Positions 41,176 to 50,133 are shown, counted from the first letter of the stretch. The stretch is DNA of 64,000 nt from Pampinifervens sp037481935 (GCF_046159715.1 NZ_JBJXCT010000004.1:62001-126000); one strand, 5' to 3'. Notes: generated by a model from the letters alone, not told the origin. Numbers and translations are program-made.

Positions 41176-41748
41176 ATGCCCGAAAAACTTGTTCTCTGTA
41201 TAACGGGCGCCAGCGGTGCCATATATGGATACAGACTTCTTCAGGTGTTTACCTCAATGAACTTTGAGATAGACCTTATTGTCTCCTCTTCTGGCTGGGT
41301 TGTTCTCAAGCAAGAGCTTGACTTAACTAAAGGTAAGATACTTGAGGAATTTCCCCATGTGAGGCTTATTCCAGACAGAGACATTGCAAGCCCGGTAGCC
41401 AGCGGCTCAAGGCTCGTCCACTACAGAGGGGTTGTGGTGGCACCCTGTTCCATGAGCACCCTTGCCCATATAGCCTCTGGCACCAATCAGAACCTTGTCC
41501 ACAGGGTTTGCGAAGTTGCCCTCAAGGAAAGGGTCCCCTTAGTGCTCCTTGTGCGAGAGGCCCCCTATTCTCTCATTCATCTGAAAAATATGCTCCAAGT
41601 CGCAAAGGCTGGTGCTCTGATTATGCCCGCAAGCCCCGGCTTTTATCACAGACCGCAGAGCCTTCAGGAGCTTGTGGACTTTGTGGTGGGAAAGGTGCTG
41701 GACGCTCTCAGGATTGAACATGGTCTTTATAGAAGATGGAGGGAATGA
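41176..41748 (+). CDS. ubiX: Flavin prenyltransferase UbiX
   Basis: A 190-residue UbiX protein that makes prenylated FMN, the cofactor of UbiD-type decarboxylases. LCITGASGAIYGYRLL is the flavin/prenyl phosphate-binding start, and VVAPCSMSTLAHIASG, LVREAPYSLIHLKNM and IMPASPGFYHRP are conserved. ATG 41176 is the natural start although the frame is open further upstream across accC. UbiD is not in the window. Confidence 0.93.
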   Translation: MPEKLVLCITGASGAIYGYRLLQVFTSMNFEIDLIVSSSGWVVLKQELDLTKGKILEEFPHVRLIPDRDIASPVASGSRLVHYRGVVVAPCSMSTLAHIASGTNQNLVHRVCEVALKERVPLVLLVREAPYSLIHLKNMLQVAKAGALIMPASPGFYHRPQSLQELVDFVVGKVLDALRIEHGLYRRWRE

Positions 41749-41753
41749 AGCCC

Positions 41754-41781
41754 TTGACATTTTACAATAAAGGACTAAAAT
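41754..41781 (+). promoter_or_regulatory. Promoter of the hsp20 gene
   Basis: TTGACA (41754-41759), 16 bases, TAAAAT (41776-41781), 35 bases before ATG 41817. AAAGGAGG follows as ribosome site. It resembles a housekeeping promoter; no CIRCE-type inverted repeat is seen. Confidence 0.6.
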
Positions 41782-41816
41782 AAATTTACAGAAAAACCTT
41801 AAAGGAGGTGGTTGCC

Positions 41817-42248
41817 ATGAGAAGAGGACTTATGCTCTGGAGCCCTTTTGCAGAGATTGAACGCATAAGAAGGGAGTTTGACAGGCTCCTTGAGGAGCTC
41901 ATGCCCAGGGAAGAGGGCGAAAGGGTCTTTGCACCCGTAGTGGATGTGTATGAGACAGACCAGGAGCTTGTGGTAAAGGCTGAACTACCTGGAGTGAAGA
42001 AGGAGAACGTGGAAGTGTCCATAAGGGACAACGCCCTGCACATAAGAGGTGAGAAGAGGGAAGAAAAGGAAGAAAAGACGGAAACCTACCACAGGGTTGA
42101 AAGGGTCTACGGAAAATTTGAGAGGGTTCTACCACTGCCAGCCGATGTGAAGGTGGAGTCCGCCAAAGCTGAGTTCAAGGACGGCGTTCTTGAGATAAGG
42201 ATACCCAAGGCTGAGGGTGCAAAGGAAAAGAAGATTGAGATAGCTTAA
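41817..42248 (+). CDS. Hsp20/alpha-crystallin small heat-shock protein
   Basis: A 143-residue small heat-shock chaperone that binds unfolded proteins. The alpha-crystallin domain covers about residues 40-130: VDVYETDQELVVKAELPGV, then HIRGEKREEK and FERVLPLPADV, ending in GVLEIRIPK. The C-terminal I-x-I/V-type tail is weak (KKIEIA). ATG 41817 has AAGGAGG eight bases before it. It converges on murA with a four-base overlap. Confidence 0.93.
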   Translation: MRRGLMLWSPFAEIERIRREFDRLLEELMPREEGERVFAPVVDVYETDQELVVKAELPGVKKENVEVSIRDNALHIRGEKREEKEEKTETYHRVERVYGKFERVLPLPADVKVESAKAEFKDGVLEIRIPKAEGAKEKKIEIA

Positions 42249-43531
42249 TCTTTGTGATGGGGTCCCCTCTCTATGAGGGCCCCCAGGGCTTTTAGTTTTT
42301 TTTCAAGCTTCTCATAACCTCTATCAAGGTGGTATATGTCCCTCACGAGGGTTGTTCCCTCAGCCACTAGCCCTGCAAGCACAAGGCTGGCAGAAGCCCT
42401 GAGGTCTGTAGAGTAAACCTCAGCACCGTAAAGCTTCTTCACACCTCTGACTATGGCGGTTCTGTCCCTCACATGAATATCTGCGCCCATCCTCTGAAGC
42501 TCTGCCACGTGCTGGAAACGGTTTTCAAATATGTTCTCCCTTATCTCCGATACACCATCTGCAAGGCAGCAGAGCACCATAAACTGGGCCTGCATGTCTG
42601 TGGGAAAGCCAGGGTACTCTGCGGTGGATATGCTGAGAGGCTGAATAGCCTTACCACCCCTGACCCTGAGGCTATTAAGACTCAGCAGTTCAAGCTCGGC
42701 ACCCGCCTCCCTTAGTTTCTCTATCAGGCTACCCAGGTGTTCCACTCTTACGTCCTCAAGCAGAACATCTCCACCTGTCAGAAAACCGGCCACCATAAAA
42801 GTTCCTGCCTCAATCCTGTCGGGGATAACCCTGTGACTAAAACCTCTCAGATGTTCGCTCCCCCTTATCAGGGCAGTCCTGTCCTCTATATGTATCTCCA
42901 CCCCCATTTTTCTCAGCACTTCCACAAGGTCCATAACCTCTGGCTCCAGGGCTATGTTTCTCAGAACGCTCCTCTTTTCACAGCCACTCAGGAACATGAG
43001 GGCATTCTCCGTGCCAGTCACCGTTATGACCTCAAAGGTGTATTCTACAGGCTTTATCTTCTTTACCTTCATATCTATGTAGCCATGTTTTACTTCTATG
43101 CTTGCCCCTGCCCTTTCAAATACTTTTAAATGCTGGTCTATGGACCTTACACCTATGGAACACCCTCCTGGCATGGATACAAGAGCCCTTCCGAACCTTG
43201 CAAGCAGGGGACCCATTACGAGGACAGAGGCTCTCATCCTCCTCACCACTTCATCGGGTGCCTCGTGGGTTTTTATGGGTTCTGGGTCCACCACCACCCT
43301 TTCCCCTTCAAACTCCACAAGGGCTCCCAGATGCCTTAGGAGCTCAAAGGTTGTTTTTGTATCAAGAAGGTCAGGCACATTTTCCAAAGTGCAGGGTTCT
43401 CTTGTAAGTATGCTTGCCATAAGTATGGGCAGGGAGGCGTTCTTTGAGCCGGATATGCTCACCTTCCCTTTCAGGGGTTTACCCCCTTCTATTACTATAC
43501 ATTCAGAAGTATATGATGTAGTGCTTCTCAT
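42245..43531 (-). CDS. murA: UDP-GlcNAc 1-carboxyvinyltransferase
   Basis: A 428-residue MurA, the first committed step of peptidoglycan synthesis (enolpyruvyl transfer to UDP-GlcNAc). GSKNASLPILMASIL is the start of the UDP-GlcNAc site, the catalytic cysteine is in MPGGCSIGVR near residue 120 (so fosfomycin-sensitive by that residue), and TAEYPGFPTDMQAQF and LRASASLVLAGL are conserved. It is the last gene of the copD-hemA run and overlaps a 58-residue gene by 29 bases. Confidence 0.95.
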   Translation of the reverse strand: MRSTTSYTSECIVIEGGKPLKGKVSISGSKNASLPILMASILTREPCTLENVPDLLDTKTTFELLRHLGALVEFEGERVVVDPEPIKTHEAPDEVVRRMRASVLVMGPLLARFGRALVSMPGGCSIGVRSIDQHLKVFERAGASIEVKHGYIDMKVKKIKPVEYTFEVITVTGTENALMFLSGCEKRSVLRNIALEPEVMDLVEVLRKMGVEIHIEDRTALIRGSEHLRGFSHRVIPDRIEAGTFMVAGFLTGGDVLLEDVRVEHLGSLIEKLREAGAELELLSLNSLRVRGGKAIQPLSISTAEYPGFPTDMQAQFMVLCCLADGVSEIRENIFENRFQHVAELQRMGADIHVRDRTAIVRGVKKLYGAEVYSTDLRASASLVLAGLVAEGTTLVRDIYHLDRGYEKLEKKLKALGALIERGPHHKD

Positions 43532-43679
43532 CTTTTTTTATTATTATCTTTACCACATCTCCCTTTCCGGAGTAGAAGATTTCAACCCCGTCGTCTTCCT
43601 CCTTATGAACCGCCGGTTCTTCAGAGTATATGACCAAAATTCTTTCCGCCTCCTCCACTACCAGGGGAAAATCGTTCAT
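43503..43679 (-). CDS. Small protein of unknown function (58 residues)
   Basis: A short frame that fills the gap between the Lrp-type gene and murA. ATG 43679 overlaps the upstream stop as ATGA; the stop TGA lies at 43505-43503, inside the murA start region. The product is acidic in the middle (HKEEDDGVE) and ends in a basic strand followed by HYIIYF, suggesting a small beta-rich fold. I do not recognise a family. The tight couplings on both sides argue that it is real. Confidence 0.65.
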   Translation of the reverse strand: MNDFPLVVEEAERILVIYSEEPAVHKEEDDGVEIFYSGKGDVVKIIIKKDEKHYIIYF

Positions 43680-43948
43680 ATCCTCACTACCACGCAGGTA
43701 AGAGCTTCCTTCACCCCTTCCAGAGAGTGTATCTTGTTTATTACAAGCCTGCCAAGTTCATCCTGATTCTTGAGTTCTGCAAAAACTATGATATCGTAGG
43801 GACCTGTTACCACATCTGCGGTTTTTACACCTTCAAAGGTTGAGAGAGCCAGCATTATGGAAGGAATCTCCCTCGGGTCAGCCTTTATTAGCACGTATGC
43901 CTTTATGGAGTATTCGCTCTCAAGCTCCATAAGCTCTGTTATGGACAT
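43676..43948 (-). CDS. Stand-alone Lrp/AsnC ligand-binding domain protein
   Basis: A 90-residue protein that is only the regulation-of-amino-acid-metabolism (RAM) domain of the Lrp/AsnC family. SIKAYVLIKADPREIPSIM, VTGPYDIIVFAELKN and LTCVVV are the beta-alpha-beta core. No DNA-binding helix-turn-helix is present. Such proteins bind amino acids or modulate full-length Lrp proteins. ATG 43948 has AAGG eight bases upstream; the longer frame runs back into hemA. It overlaps hemA by 29 bases. Confidence 0.82.
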   Translation of the reverse strand: MSITELMELESEYSIKAYVLIKADPREIPSIMLALSTFEGVKTADVVTGPYDIIVFAELKNQDELGRLVINKIHSLEGVKEALTCVVVRI

Positions 43949-45146
43949 GGGATAGCCTTCGCTCTGAGTCTGCATATTCCACCTCCTGCAAGAATATTTT
44001 AACCAACTTCTCTGCAAGGGACGGGTCCTTTCTTATCTCCTCCACTGCAAGGTGAACCAGCCTTCTTACCCTGGGCTCTCTTTCCTCCACATCTTTCCAT
44101 GCTTCTTTTATGTTTACTATCTCTTTCTCAACCCTGAGAAACTCCAGCCACTTCATAAACTTACTCACCTCATCCCACACGATTATCTCCCCTTTCTCCT
44201 TTTCCTTCAACCTCTCCCTCAGATTTTTCTCCGCCACCTCCTGCAGATCATCTATGTTGTAGAGAAATACCTCATCAATCTCGTTTACTTCAGGGTCCAC
44301 ATTTCTAGGAACGGATATGTCTATGAAGAAGATTGGCTTGTAGTTCCTTCTTCTTATTGCCTTTTTTACCATCTGATGGTCTATGACGAATTTTTTGCTG
44401 CCCGTTGAGACTATGACTATGTCAAAGTCATGAAGGTGTTCGGACAGCTCTTCAAACCTCAACACATGCCCCTGAAGCTCCTTAGCCAGCTCTACTGCCC
44501 TCTCGTAGGTTCTGTTGCTTATAAACAGATGCGCCTGCAGCTTCCTCAGATACTTGGCAGAGAGCTCAGCCATTTCCCCGGCGCCAACGAGGAGAACCTT
44601 TGTGCGTGCAAGGCTTCCGAATATTCTCTTGGCTAGCTCCACAGCCACATAGCTTACCGATACTGCATTTCTGCTTATTCCCGTCTCTGTCCGGACCCGC
44701 TTGGCAGTTCTGAGAGCCTTTTCATATAGCCTGTTCAGGACCTTCCCAGTGCAGTGGAGCTCTCTGGCTACTCTGTATGCCTCTTTGAACTGGCTGACTA
44801 TCTGAGTTTCCCCAACCACCATGGACTCAAGCCCGCTTGCAACCTTAAAGACATGCGCAACCGCCAGACCATCTTCAAGGAAGAAGGAATTTTTCCGCAG
44901 CCTTGTGTCCACACCTTTGAGCTGGAGAAGTTCAAGCACGAGCCTGTTCATAGGCTCGTAGTCTTCAGCAACAGTGTAAACCTCTACCCTGTTACAGGTG
45001 GAGAGAAGTATTATCTCCCTTATACCCCTTATGGTTTTGAGGGGTGGCAAAAGATAATAGGCATCTTCCCTGCTACAGGCGAGGAGCTCCCTCTGCTCCA
45101 CGGGGGCAGTTTTGAAGTTTACACCCCAGACAAATATGCGATACAT
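43920..45146 (-). CDS. hemA: Glutamyl-tRNA reductase
   Basis: A 408-residue enzyme that reduces Glu-tRNA to glutamate semialdehyde, the first step of haem synthesis by the C5 route. GVNFKTAPVEQRE opens the protein, the catalytic cysteine is in LLSTCNRVEVY near residue 50, GLESMVVGETQI follows, and VLLVGAGEMAEL is the NADPH site. On the minus strand TGATATATT ends eight bases before ATG 45146 (an ATG three bases earlier is equally open), with no ribosome site. The substrate tRNA-Glu is at 14735. Confidence 0.95.
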   Translation of the reverse strand: MYRIFVWGVNFKTAPVEQRELLACSREDAYYLLPPLKTIRGIREIILLSTCNRVEVYTVAEDYEPMNRLVLELLQLKGVDTRLRKNSFFLEDGLAVAHVFKVASGLESMVVGETQIVSQFKEAYRVARELHCTGKVLNRLYEKALRTAKRVRTETGISRNAVSVSYVAVELAKRIFGSLARTKVLLVGAGEMAELSAKYLRKLQAHLFISNRTYERAVELAKELQGHVLRFEELSEHLHDFDIVIVSTGSKKFVIDHQMVKKAIRRRNYKPIFFIDISVPRNVDPEVNEIDEVFLYNIDDLQEVAEKNLRERLKEKEKGEIIVWDEVSKFMKWLEFLRVEKEIVNIKEAWKDVEEREPRVRRLVHLAVEEIRKDPSLAEKLVKIFLQEVEYADSERRLSHVHNRAYGA

Positions 45147-45160
45147 CATGTATAAATATA

Positions 45161-45463
45161 TCACACCACAATAGCCACAACCACCATATCCTCCACGGCC
45201 TGAAAACCATGAGGCTCATTGGGTTCGTAGAGGAGAGCTTCTCCCTTTCCAAGTCTTTCCCTCTTTTCTTCCGACCCCACAAAAAAGTCTCCTTCACCCT
45301 GAAGCACGAGGGTGATAACTCTGTGCGGTGATGTATGAAGGTTTATCTTCTGACCAGCCTTGAGATAAAAGGCAATGCACCTTAAGTCTTCCTCCACATG
45401 AAGGGCCTTTTTTGCTGGCATGAAATCCGAAAAAACACCCTCTGCTTTCAAAAGTTTTGCCAT
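45161..45463 (-). CDS. Cupin domain protein
   Basis: A 100-residue single-domain cupin. The metal-binding motifs are partly seen: GQKINLHTSPHRVITLVLQGEG (first motif, cited in part) and EPNEPHGFQAVED (second). Histidines for a metal are present in HTSPH and PHGF. Substrate unknown. It lies two bases after the CopD-like gene and 14 bases before the hemA start. Confidence 0.8.
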   Translation of the reverse strand: MAKLLKAEGVFSDFMPAKKALHVEEDLRCIAFYLKAGQKINLHTSPHRVITLVLQGEGDFFVGSEEKRERLGKGEALLYEPNEPHGFQAVEDMVVVAIVV

Positions 45464-45465
45464 CT

Positions 45466-45912
45466 TTAACCTCCAAACCTGAGTTTTACTGCAAGGTAGA
45501 CTACCAAAAAACTGAGGAGCAGGTTTATAAAGCCAAGAAGTCTCGCCAGACCTCTATGAAAGGCGGAGCCTGCAGACTTTGGTCCAAAGTAAAGGTCATG
45601 AACTAGTGAGACTACAACTATGAAAAAAAAGACTATCAGCTTGTGCATAAGAGTCCTGGTGTAAGGGTTTGAAAGGTCAAGGAGGCCTGAAAAGCCCAGT
45701 ATGTAATGTATGTTCAAGAGCCCTGTAAGAAAAAGAAGGGAAAGTGAACCCAGTGTTCCATACAGGCTGAAACGTCTGCCCACCTCCTGAAAGGCCTGGT
45801 CTCTTATGGGAAGTTTTCTCACAAAGGGAGCTAGAACAAGAACCAGGAAGAGCATCCCACCCACCCACAGGGATGCAAGGACTATGTGAAGGAAAAGCAC
45901 AAGCTCTTTCAT
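45466..45912 (-). CDS. CopD-like integral membrane protein
   Basis: A 148-residue membrane protein with four helices. The start LFLHIVLASLWVGGMLFLV with a conserved His and the later LMHKLIVF and VHDLYFGP histidines resemble the CopD/YoaF superfamily, in which His residues may bind haem or copper. The role is unknown. Its position two genes before hemA fits a link to haem, but that is only context. It has a good promoter upstream. Confidence 0.68.
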   Translation of the reverse strand: MKELVLFLHIVLASLWVGGMLFLVLVLAPFVRKLPIRDQAFQEVGRRFSLYGTLGSLSLLFLTGLLNIHYILGFSGLLDLSNPYTRTLMHKLIVFFFIVVVSLVHDLYFGPKSAGSAFHRGLARLLGFINLLLSFLVVYLAVKLRFGG

Positions 45913-45929
45913 AGTAAATCTTTACTTAT

Positions 45930-45957
45930 ATTCTAAGCCAAAACTGTAGAGTGTCAA
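45930..45957 (-). promoter_or_regulatory. Promoter of the copD-cupin-hemA run
   Basis: The minus strand has TTGACA (45957-45952), 16 bases and TAGAAT (45935-45930), about 18 bases before the ATG at 45912. Confidence 0.6.
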
Positions 45958-45968
45958 CCCTGGAGGAC

Positions 45969-45974
45969 TATAAT
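45969..45974 (+). promoter_or_regulatory. -10 element of hisS, leaderless layout
   Basis: TATAAT ends eight bases before ATG 45983. The GGAGG nearby lies upstream of the hexamer, so it would not be in the mRNA. Confidence 0.5.
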
Positions 45975-45982
45975 TAATCTCT

Positions 45983-47197
45983 ATGCCTGAGTTTCAGGGT
46001 GTAAGAGGCTTCCATGACCTTTATGGAGAGGAGCTTAAAAAGTTCAGATACCTTTCTGACTTCATAAGAGAAAAGTTGAGGCTGTATAACTTTGAGGAAA
46101 TAGTGCTTCCAGTTGTGGAATACCTTGAAGTTTTCCAGAGGAGCATAGGTGAGGTTACGGACATAGTGCAGAAGGAGATGTTTGTCTTTCAGGACAGGAA
46201 AGGAAGATGGCTTGCCCTCAGGCCAGAGGGCACAGCTGGTGCGGTCAGAGCCTTTGTCCAGAACAAGCTATATGCACTAAAACCCTACGTAAAACTCTTC
46301 TACGAGGGGCCCATGTTCCGCTACGAGCGTCCACAGGCAGGGAGATACAGGCAGTTTCATCAGCTCGGTGCTGAAGTTTTTGGAAGTCTGGAGCCTGTGG
46401 TGGATGCCGAGCTCATACAGCTCCTTTATGAGATACTCTCTGAGCTCGGTGTGAGGGTTGTGATAGAGATAAACTCCATAGGTTGTAGGGTCTGCAGACC
46501 AGCCTACAGGCAGGCACTCACGGAGTTTCTCAATGGTGTAGAGGGCCATCTCTGTGAGGTATGCCTTGACAGAAAGGACAGGAACCCCCTCAGGGTTCTA
46601 GACTGCAAGGTGCCCACCTGCAAAGAGGCGGTGATAGATGCACCCAAGATGGTGGACTTTCTCTGTGATGAGTGCAGAGAGCATTACTCAAGCCTCAAAG
46701 AATACCTCAACTCCCTTTCCATTCCCTACAGGGAGAATCCAAACCTTGTCAGAGGCCTTGATTACTACACAAAGACTGTCTTTGAGGCTGTTTCTGAGGA
46801 GCTCGGTATTACTGTGGTGGCGGGCGGCAGATACGATTATCTTGTGGAAGAGTTTGGTGGTCCACCCACTCCGGCAATTGGCTTTGCTGTTGGGCTGGAG
46901 AGGCTTTCCATGCTTGTTAAAAACTCCCCCTCAGAAGACCCTCTCTATCTGGTCATACCCTTTGGTAATGTGCTTGATTATGCCCTTCAGGTGGCGAAGG
47001 CTCTCAGGGGGGAAGGCAAAAGGGTTGAGTTCTCCTACAGAAAGGGAGGCCTCAAAAAGCAGCTTGAACTTGCCAACAGGCTGGGAGCAAACTACGCTGT
47101 GATAGTTGGTGAGGAAGAGAAGTCTGGGGGCTTTTACACACTCAAGGATATGGATTCTGGGAATCAAGTCAGGGTGGAATTTACTCCCGCTTTTTGA
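45983..47197 (+). CDS. hisS: Histidyl-tRNA synthetase
   Basis: A 404-residue class II synthetase. Motif 1 lies around EEIVLPVVEYLE, motif 2 as GPMFRYERPQAGRYRQFHQLG, cited in part as MFRYERP and RQFHQLG, the histidine-specific RGLDYYTKTVFE near 255, and motif 3 as GFAVGLERL. Cysteines in the insertion (CRVC, CEVC, CDEC) may bind a metal. Its 3' end overlaps the histidine kinase gene by 17 bases. Confidence 0.95.
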   Translation: MPEFQGVRGFHDLYGEELKKFRYLSDFIREKLRLYNFEEIVLPVVEYLEVFQRSIGEVTDIVQKEMFVFQDRKGRWLALRPEGTAGAVRAFVQNKLYALKPYVKLFYEGPMFRYERPQAGRYRQFHQLGAEVFGSLEPVVDAELIQLLYEILSELGVRVVIEINSIGCRVCRPAYRQALTEFLNGVEGHLCEVCLDRKDRNPLRVLDCKVPTCKEAVIDAPKMVDFLCDECREHYSSLKEYLNSLSIPYRENPNLVRGLDYYTKTVFEAVSEELGITVVAGGRYDYLVEEFGGPPTPAIGFAVGLERLSMLVKNSPSEDPLYLVIPFGNVLDYALQVAKALRGEGKRVEFSYRKGGLKKQLELANRLGANYAVIVGEEEKSGGFYTLKDMDSGNQVRVEFTPAF

Positions 47198-48158
47198 ACT
47201 GTATAAAGGCGGTGTAGTGCTTCCTGAGGCTTATCTTCAGCCTAAAGCCGTATTTTTCAAGTATCCTGCGTGTGAGCTCAACACCAAGCCCCATACCATG
47301 ATTTTCAACAGGGCTCATATCGTTTCTTACCACAAGAAGGTCCCTTCTGCTGCATGTTTTTATGTGCACGAACCCTCTTGAGTGCTTTATGGCATTGCCT
47401 ATAAGGTTATACAGCACATCCTGAAGGTCTTCTCTGTTCATACGCACATAGAGGTCTCTGACTTTCAGGATTAGCCTTTTGCCTTCTTTTTCCTCTTCAA
47501 AAAAGTTGAGGATTTCCTCTACAAGCTCCTTTAAGTTAAGGAGTTGCCTTTTGTCAACTCTGTCCTCCATCACCGGGTTTATAAAGAGGCTGAGCTCCCT
47601 CTGAACCTTTTCCAGGCTCTTTTCTAACCTTTTAAGGTTCTGGTCTTCTGGATGGGATTTTTTAAGTATTGCGAGCAGAACCCTCTGGGTTGCCAGAAAA
47701 TTTCCAAGCCTGTGTGCAAGAGAGAGCAAGAGCCCCTTAATCCACTCTTCCTTTTCTCTGAGCCTTGTAAGGTAGCCCTCCACCACCCTCTGGTAGAGAA
47801 AAACTAGCGTGAAAACAAGGAAAAATTCCAAAAAAAGAAGCCTCTTTACAAGGCTGTCAGTTCTCTCCTTGAGGAATTCCTCCCTGACCCCAACCCTTAT
47901 GGTCCTCAGGGGATTGGTGGGGTCCTCAAAGATGTAAATTCTGTGCTGGCTTCCTTCCGGCGGATTTATGAGAAAGTCTTCGTCGCCCCTGTGCTGTGGG
48001 TTTTGAAGATAGTTAAGAAAGTGCTGGTAGGCAATCCTGTAAAGGCTCTCCTCACCCAGCCTTTTGAGTTCAAGAAAAACCACCAGATTTATCAGGCTTA
48101 AACCGGCAACAAGAAGCAGAGAAAGAGAAAAGTAAAGCCAGAACTTCTCAGCCTTCAA
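47181..48158 (-). CDS. Sensor histidine kinase
   Basis: A 325-residue membrane kinase. Two membrane helices (about 8-30 and 105-125) flank an 80-residue outer domain. The H-box is SLAHRLGNFLATQ, an unusual form in which the His is followed by R rather than E. The ATPase part has NLIGNAIKHS (N box), VVRNDMS (G1) and GMGLGVELTRRI (G2). There is no HAMP domain. It overlaps the response regulator gene by 11 bases. The signal is unknown. Confidence 0.88.
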   Translation of the reverse strand: MKAEKFWLYFSLSLLLVAGLSLINLVVFLELKRLGEESLYRIAYQHFLNYLQNPQHRGDEDFLINPPEGSQHRIYIFEDPTNPLRTIRVGVREEFLKERTDSLVKRLLFLEFFLVFTLVFLYQRVVEGYLTRLREKEEWIKGLLLSLAHRLGNFLATQRVLLAILKKSHPEDQNLKRLEKSLEKVQRELSLFINPVMEDRVDKRQLLNLKELVEEILNFFEEEKEGKRLILKVRDLYVRMNREDLQDVLYNLIGNAIKHSRGFVHIKTCSRRDLLVVRNDMSPVENHGMGLGVELTRRILEKYGFRLKISLRKHYTAFIQFKKRE

Positions 48159-48795
48159 CCCTGTATCCCCTTCCCTTCTGAGAGGTTATAAAGCCCTCAG
48201 GCAGAAGCCTCCTGAGGTTTTTTATGTGAGCCCGGACCACCTCATCCCCAACTGGCTCATCTCCCCACACATAGTTGAGAAGCTCTTCTGTGGAGACAAA
48301 CCTTCCCCTGTTTTCCACCAGATGCTTAAGAAGAAGCCACTCTTTTCTGCCAAGTCTTATTTCTCTGCTCTCGACCCATACTCTGCCCGCTTGAAGGTCT
48401 ATTTCAACCCCTCCCAGCTTCAGCCTTTCATCCCTTACAACCCTTCTGTGTAGAGCCCTGAGCCTGAGTAGAAGCTCCCTGGGTTCAAAGGGTTTTGTCA
48501 GATAATCATCCGCACCCAGAGAAAAGCATCTTTCTTTGTCCTCAAGCCTTCCCTTTGCTGTCAGAATAAGCACGGAGGTTTTATCTCCCTTCTCTCTAAG
48601 TCCTCTCAGAAGCTGCTCTCCGCTCACATGGGGCATCATCAGGTCAAGCACTATAACATCGTAGGAAGACACCTGAAGAAGGTCAAAAAACTCCCTGCTG
48701 TCGTATATCCAGTCCACCACAAAGCCTTCTGACCCTAAGTATTCTTTAAGAGACTCCCCCAGTAGTCTGTCATCCTCCACAAGAAGCACCTTCAC
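48148..48795 (-). CDS. OmpR/PhoB-type response regulator
   Basis: A 215-residue response regulator. The receiver domain (1-115) has EDD, the phosphorylation site D51 in VLDLMMPH, and the KPFEPREL lysine loop; the C-terminal winged helix (about 125-213) has RKEWLLLKHLVEN and EVVRAHIKNLRRLL. It is probably controlled by the adjacent kinase. It lies three bases after radA. Confidence 0.93.
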   Translation of the reverse strand: MKVLLVEDDRLLGESLKEYLGSEGFVVDWIYDSREFFDLLQVSSYDVIVLDLMMPHVSGEQLLRGLREKGDKTSVLILTAKGRLEDKERCFSLGADDYLTKPFEPRELLLRLRALHRRVVRDERLKLGGVEIDLQAGRVWVESREIRLGRKEWLLLKHLVENRGRFVSTEELLNYVWGDEPVGDEVVRAHIKNLRRLLPEGFITSQKGRGYRVEG

Positions 48796-48798
48796 AGT

Positions 48799-50133
48799 CT
48801 AAATTATAAACTCAAGGGCCTCCTTTATATGCCTCACACCAGCCACTTCCATACCCTCCACTTCTATACTGCAGCCCGCTGGAATTATGGCCTTTTTAAA
48901 ACCGAATCTGAGCCCTTCCCTGAGTCTTTCCTGTGCAAAATGGATTGACCTGACCTCTCCAGAGAGACCCAGCTCTCCAAAAACGAGCACATCACCCACA
49001 GGTTTTTCCTTTACTGAGCTTACCACTGCAAGGGCAACCGCCAGGTCTACCGCTGGCTCTTCCACCCTCACACCACCCACTATGTTCACGAACACATCCC
49101 TGTCTCTTGTAAACACCTTTGCTTCCTTTTCAAGCACTGCAAGTATGAGAGATAGCCTGTTAGGGTCAAATCCCTGGGTTCTTCTCTGGGGAGTGGTATA
49201 TAGCGCCTGTATGGTGAGAGCCTGAACCTCCAGAAGCACGGGCTTGCTACCCTCCGTATGCGGGAATATAACGCTCCCCGAGGATCCAGCCCTTTCCTGA
49301 AGGAAAAAGGCTGAAGGCTCTGGCACCTCCTCAAGCCCCGACCCAGACATCTTGAATACGGCCACAGTGCCTGAAGCGCCGAAACGATTCTTTACCACCT
49401 TCACCACCCTGTAGAAGTTAAACCTCTCTCCTTCAAAGTAGAGCACCGTATCCACTATGTGCTCCAGCACCTTTGGACCAGCAAGCACGCCCTCTTTGTT
49501 CACCTGACCCACGAGGAAAAGGGGAATGTTGAGGAGCTTACAGGCTTCTGATAGCCTGAAGGCACACTCCCTGACCTGTGCCACAGAGCCCGGAGAAGAT
49601 TCAAGGTTTGAGCTGTAAAGTGTCTGCACCGAATCTACTACAAGAAGAGAAGGCTTTTCTTCCCCAAGGGTTTCAATAATAGTCTCAAGGTTCGTCTCCG
49701 GAAAGACAAGGAGGCTCTCTGAGCCAACCCCGAGCCTTTTTGCCCTTACTGCAATCTGTGAGGGTGATTCCTCACCGGAGATGTAGAGAACCGGTCCGTA
49801 GATTCTTGAAAACTCTTCACATACCTGTAGAAGTAGCGTGGACTTGCCTATCCCTGGCTCACCCGCAAGAAGTATGACCTGTCCCTTTACCAGTCCACCA
49901 CCCAGTGCCTGGTCAAGACCCGAGAAACCAGTGCTGAGTCTGAAGCTTTCCTCCCCTTCCCAGCGGAAGAGGGGTTTTGGATGATGCTTTTTTTCTAGAA
50001 CTCTGGCAAGGCCCTTTACTTCCACCTCTTCCACCATTGAATTCCAGGCACCGCAACCAGGACACTTCCCGAGCCATCTTGAGCTTGAATATCCACACTC
50101 CTGGCATACGAAGAGGTTTTTTACCTTTTTCAT
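48799..50133 (-). CDS. radA: DNA repair protein RadA
   Basis: A 444-residue RecA-like branch-migration protein. The N-terminal zinc finger is C-x2-C-x10-C-x2-C (FVCQECG then GKCPGCG), the Walker A is GEPGIGKSTLLLQ near 85-97, the family KNRFG motif is KVVKNRFGASG, and the C-terminal part is Lon-like. It overlaps the GGDEF receptor gene by four bases. Confidence 0.95.
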   Translation of the reverse strand: MKKVKNLFVCQECGYSSSRWLGKCPGCGAWNSMVEEVEVKGLARVLEKKHHPKPLFRWEGEESFRLSTGFSGLDQALGGGLVKGQVILLAGEPGIGKSTLLLQVCEEFSRIYGPVLYISGEESPSQIAVRAKRLGVGSESLLVFPETNLETIIETLGEEKPSLLVVDSVQTLYSSNLESSPGSVAQVRECAFRLSEACKLLNIPLFLVGQVNKEGVLAGPKVLEHIVDTVLYFEGERFNFYRVVKVVKNRFGASGTVAVFKMSGSGLEEVPEPSAFFLQERAGSSGSVIFPHTEGSKPVLLEVQALTIQALYTTPQRRTQGFDPNRLSLILAVLEKEAKVFTRDRDVFVNIVGGVRVEEPAVDLAVALAVVSSVKEKPVGDVLVFGELGLSGEVRSIHFAQERLREGLRFGFKKAIIPAGCSIEVEGMEVAGVRHIKEALEFII

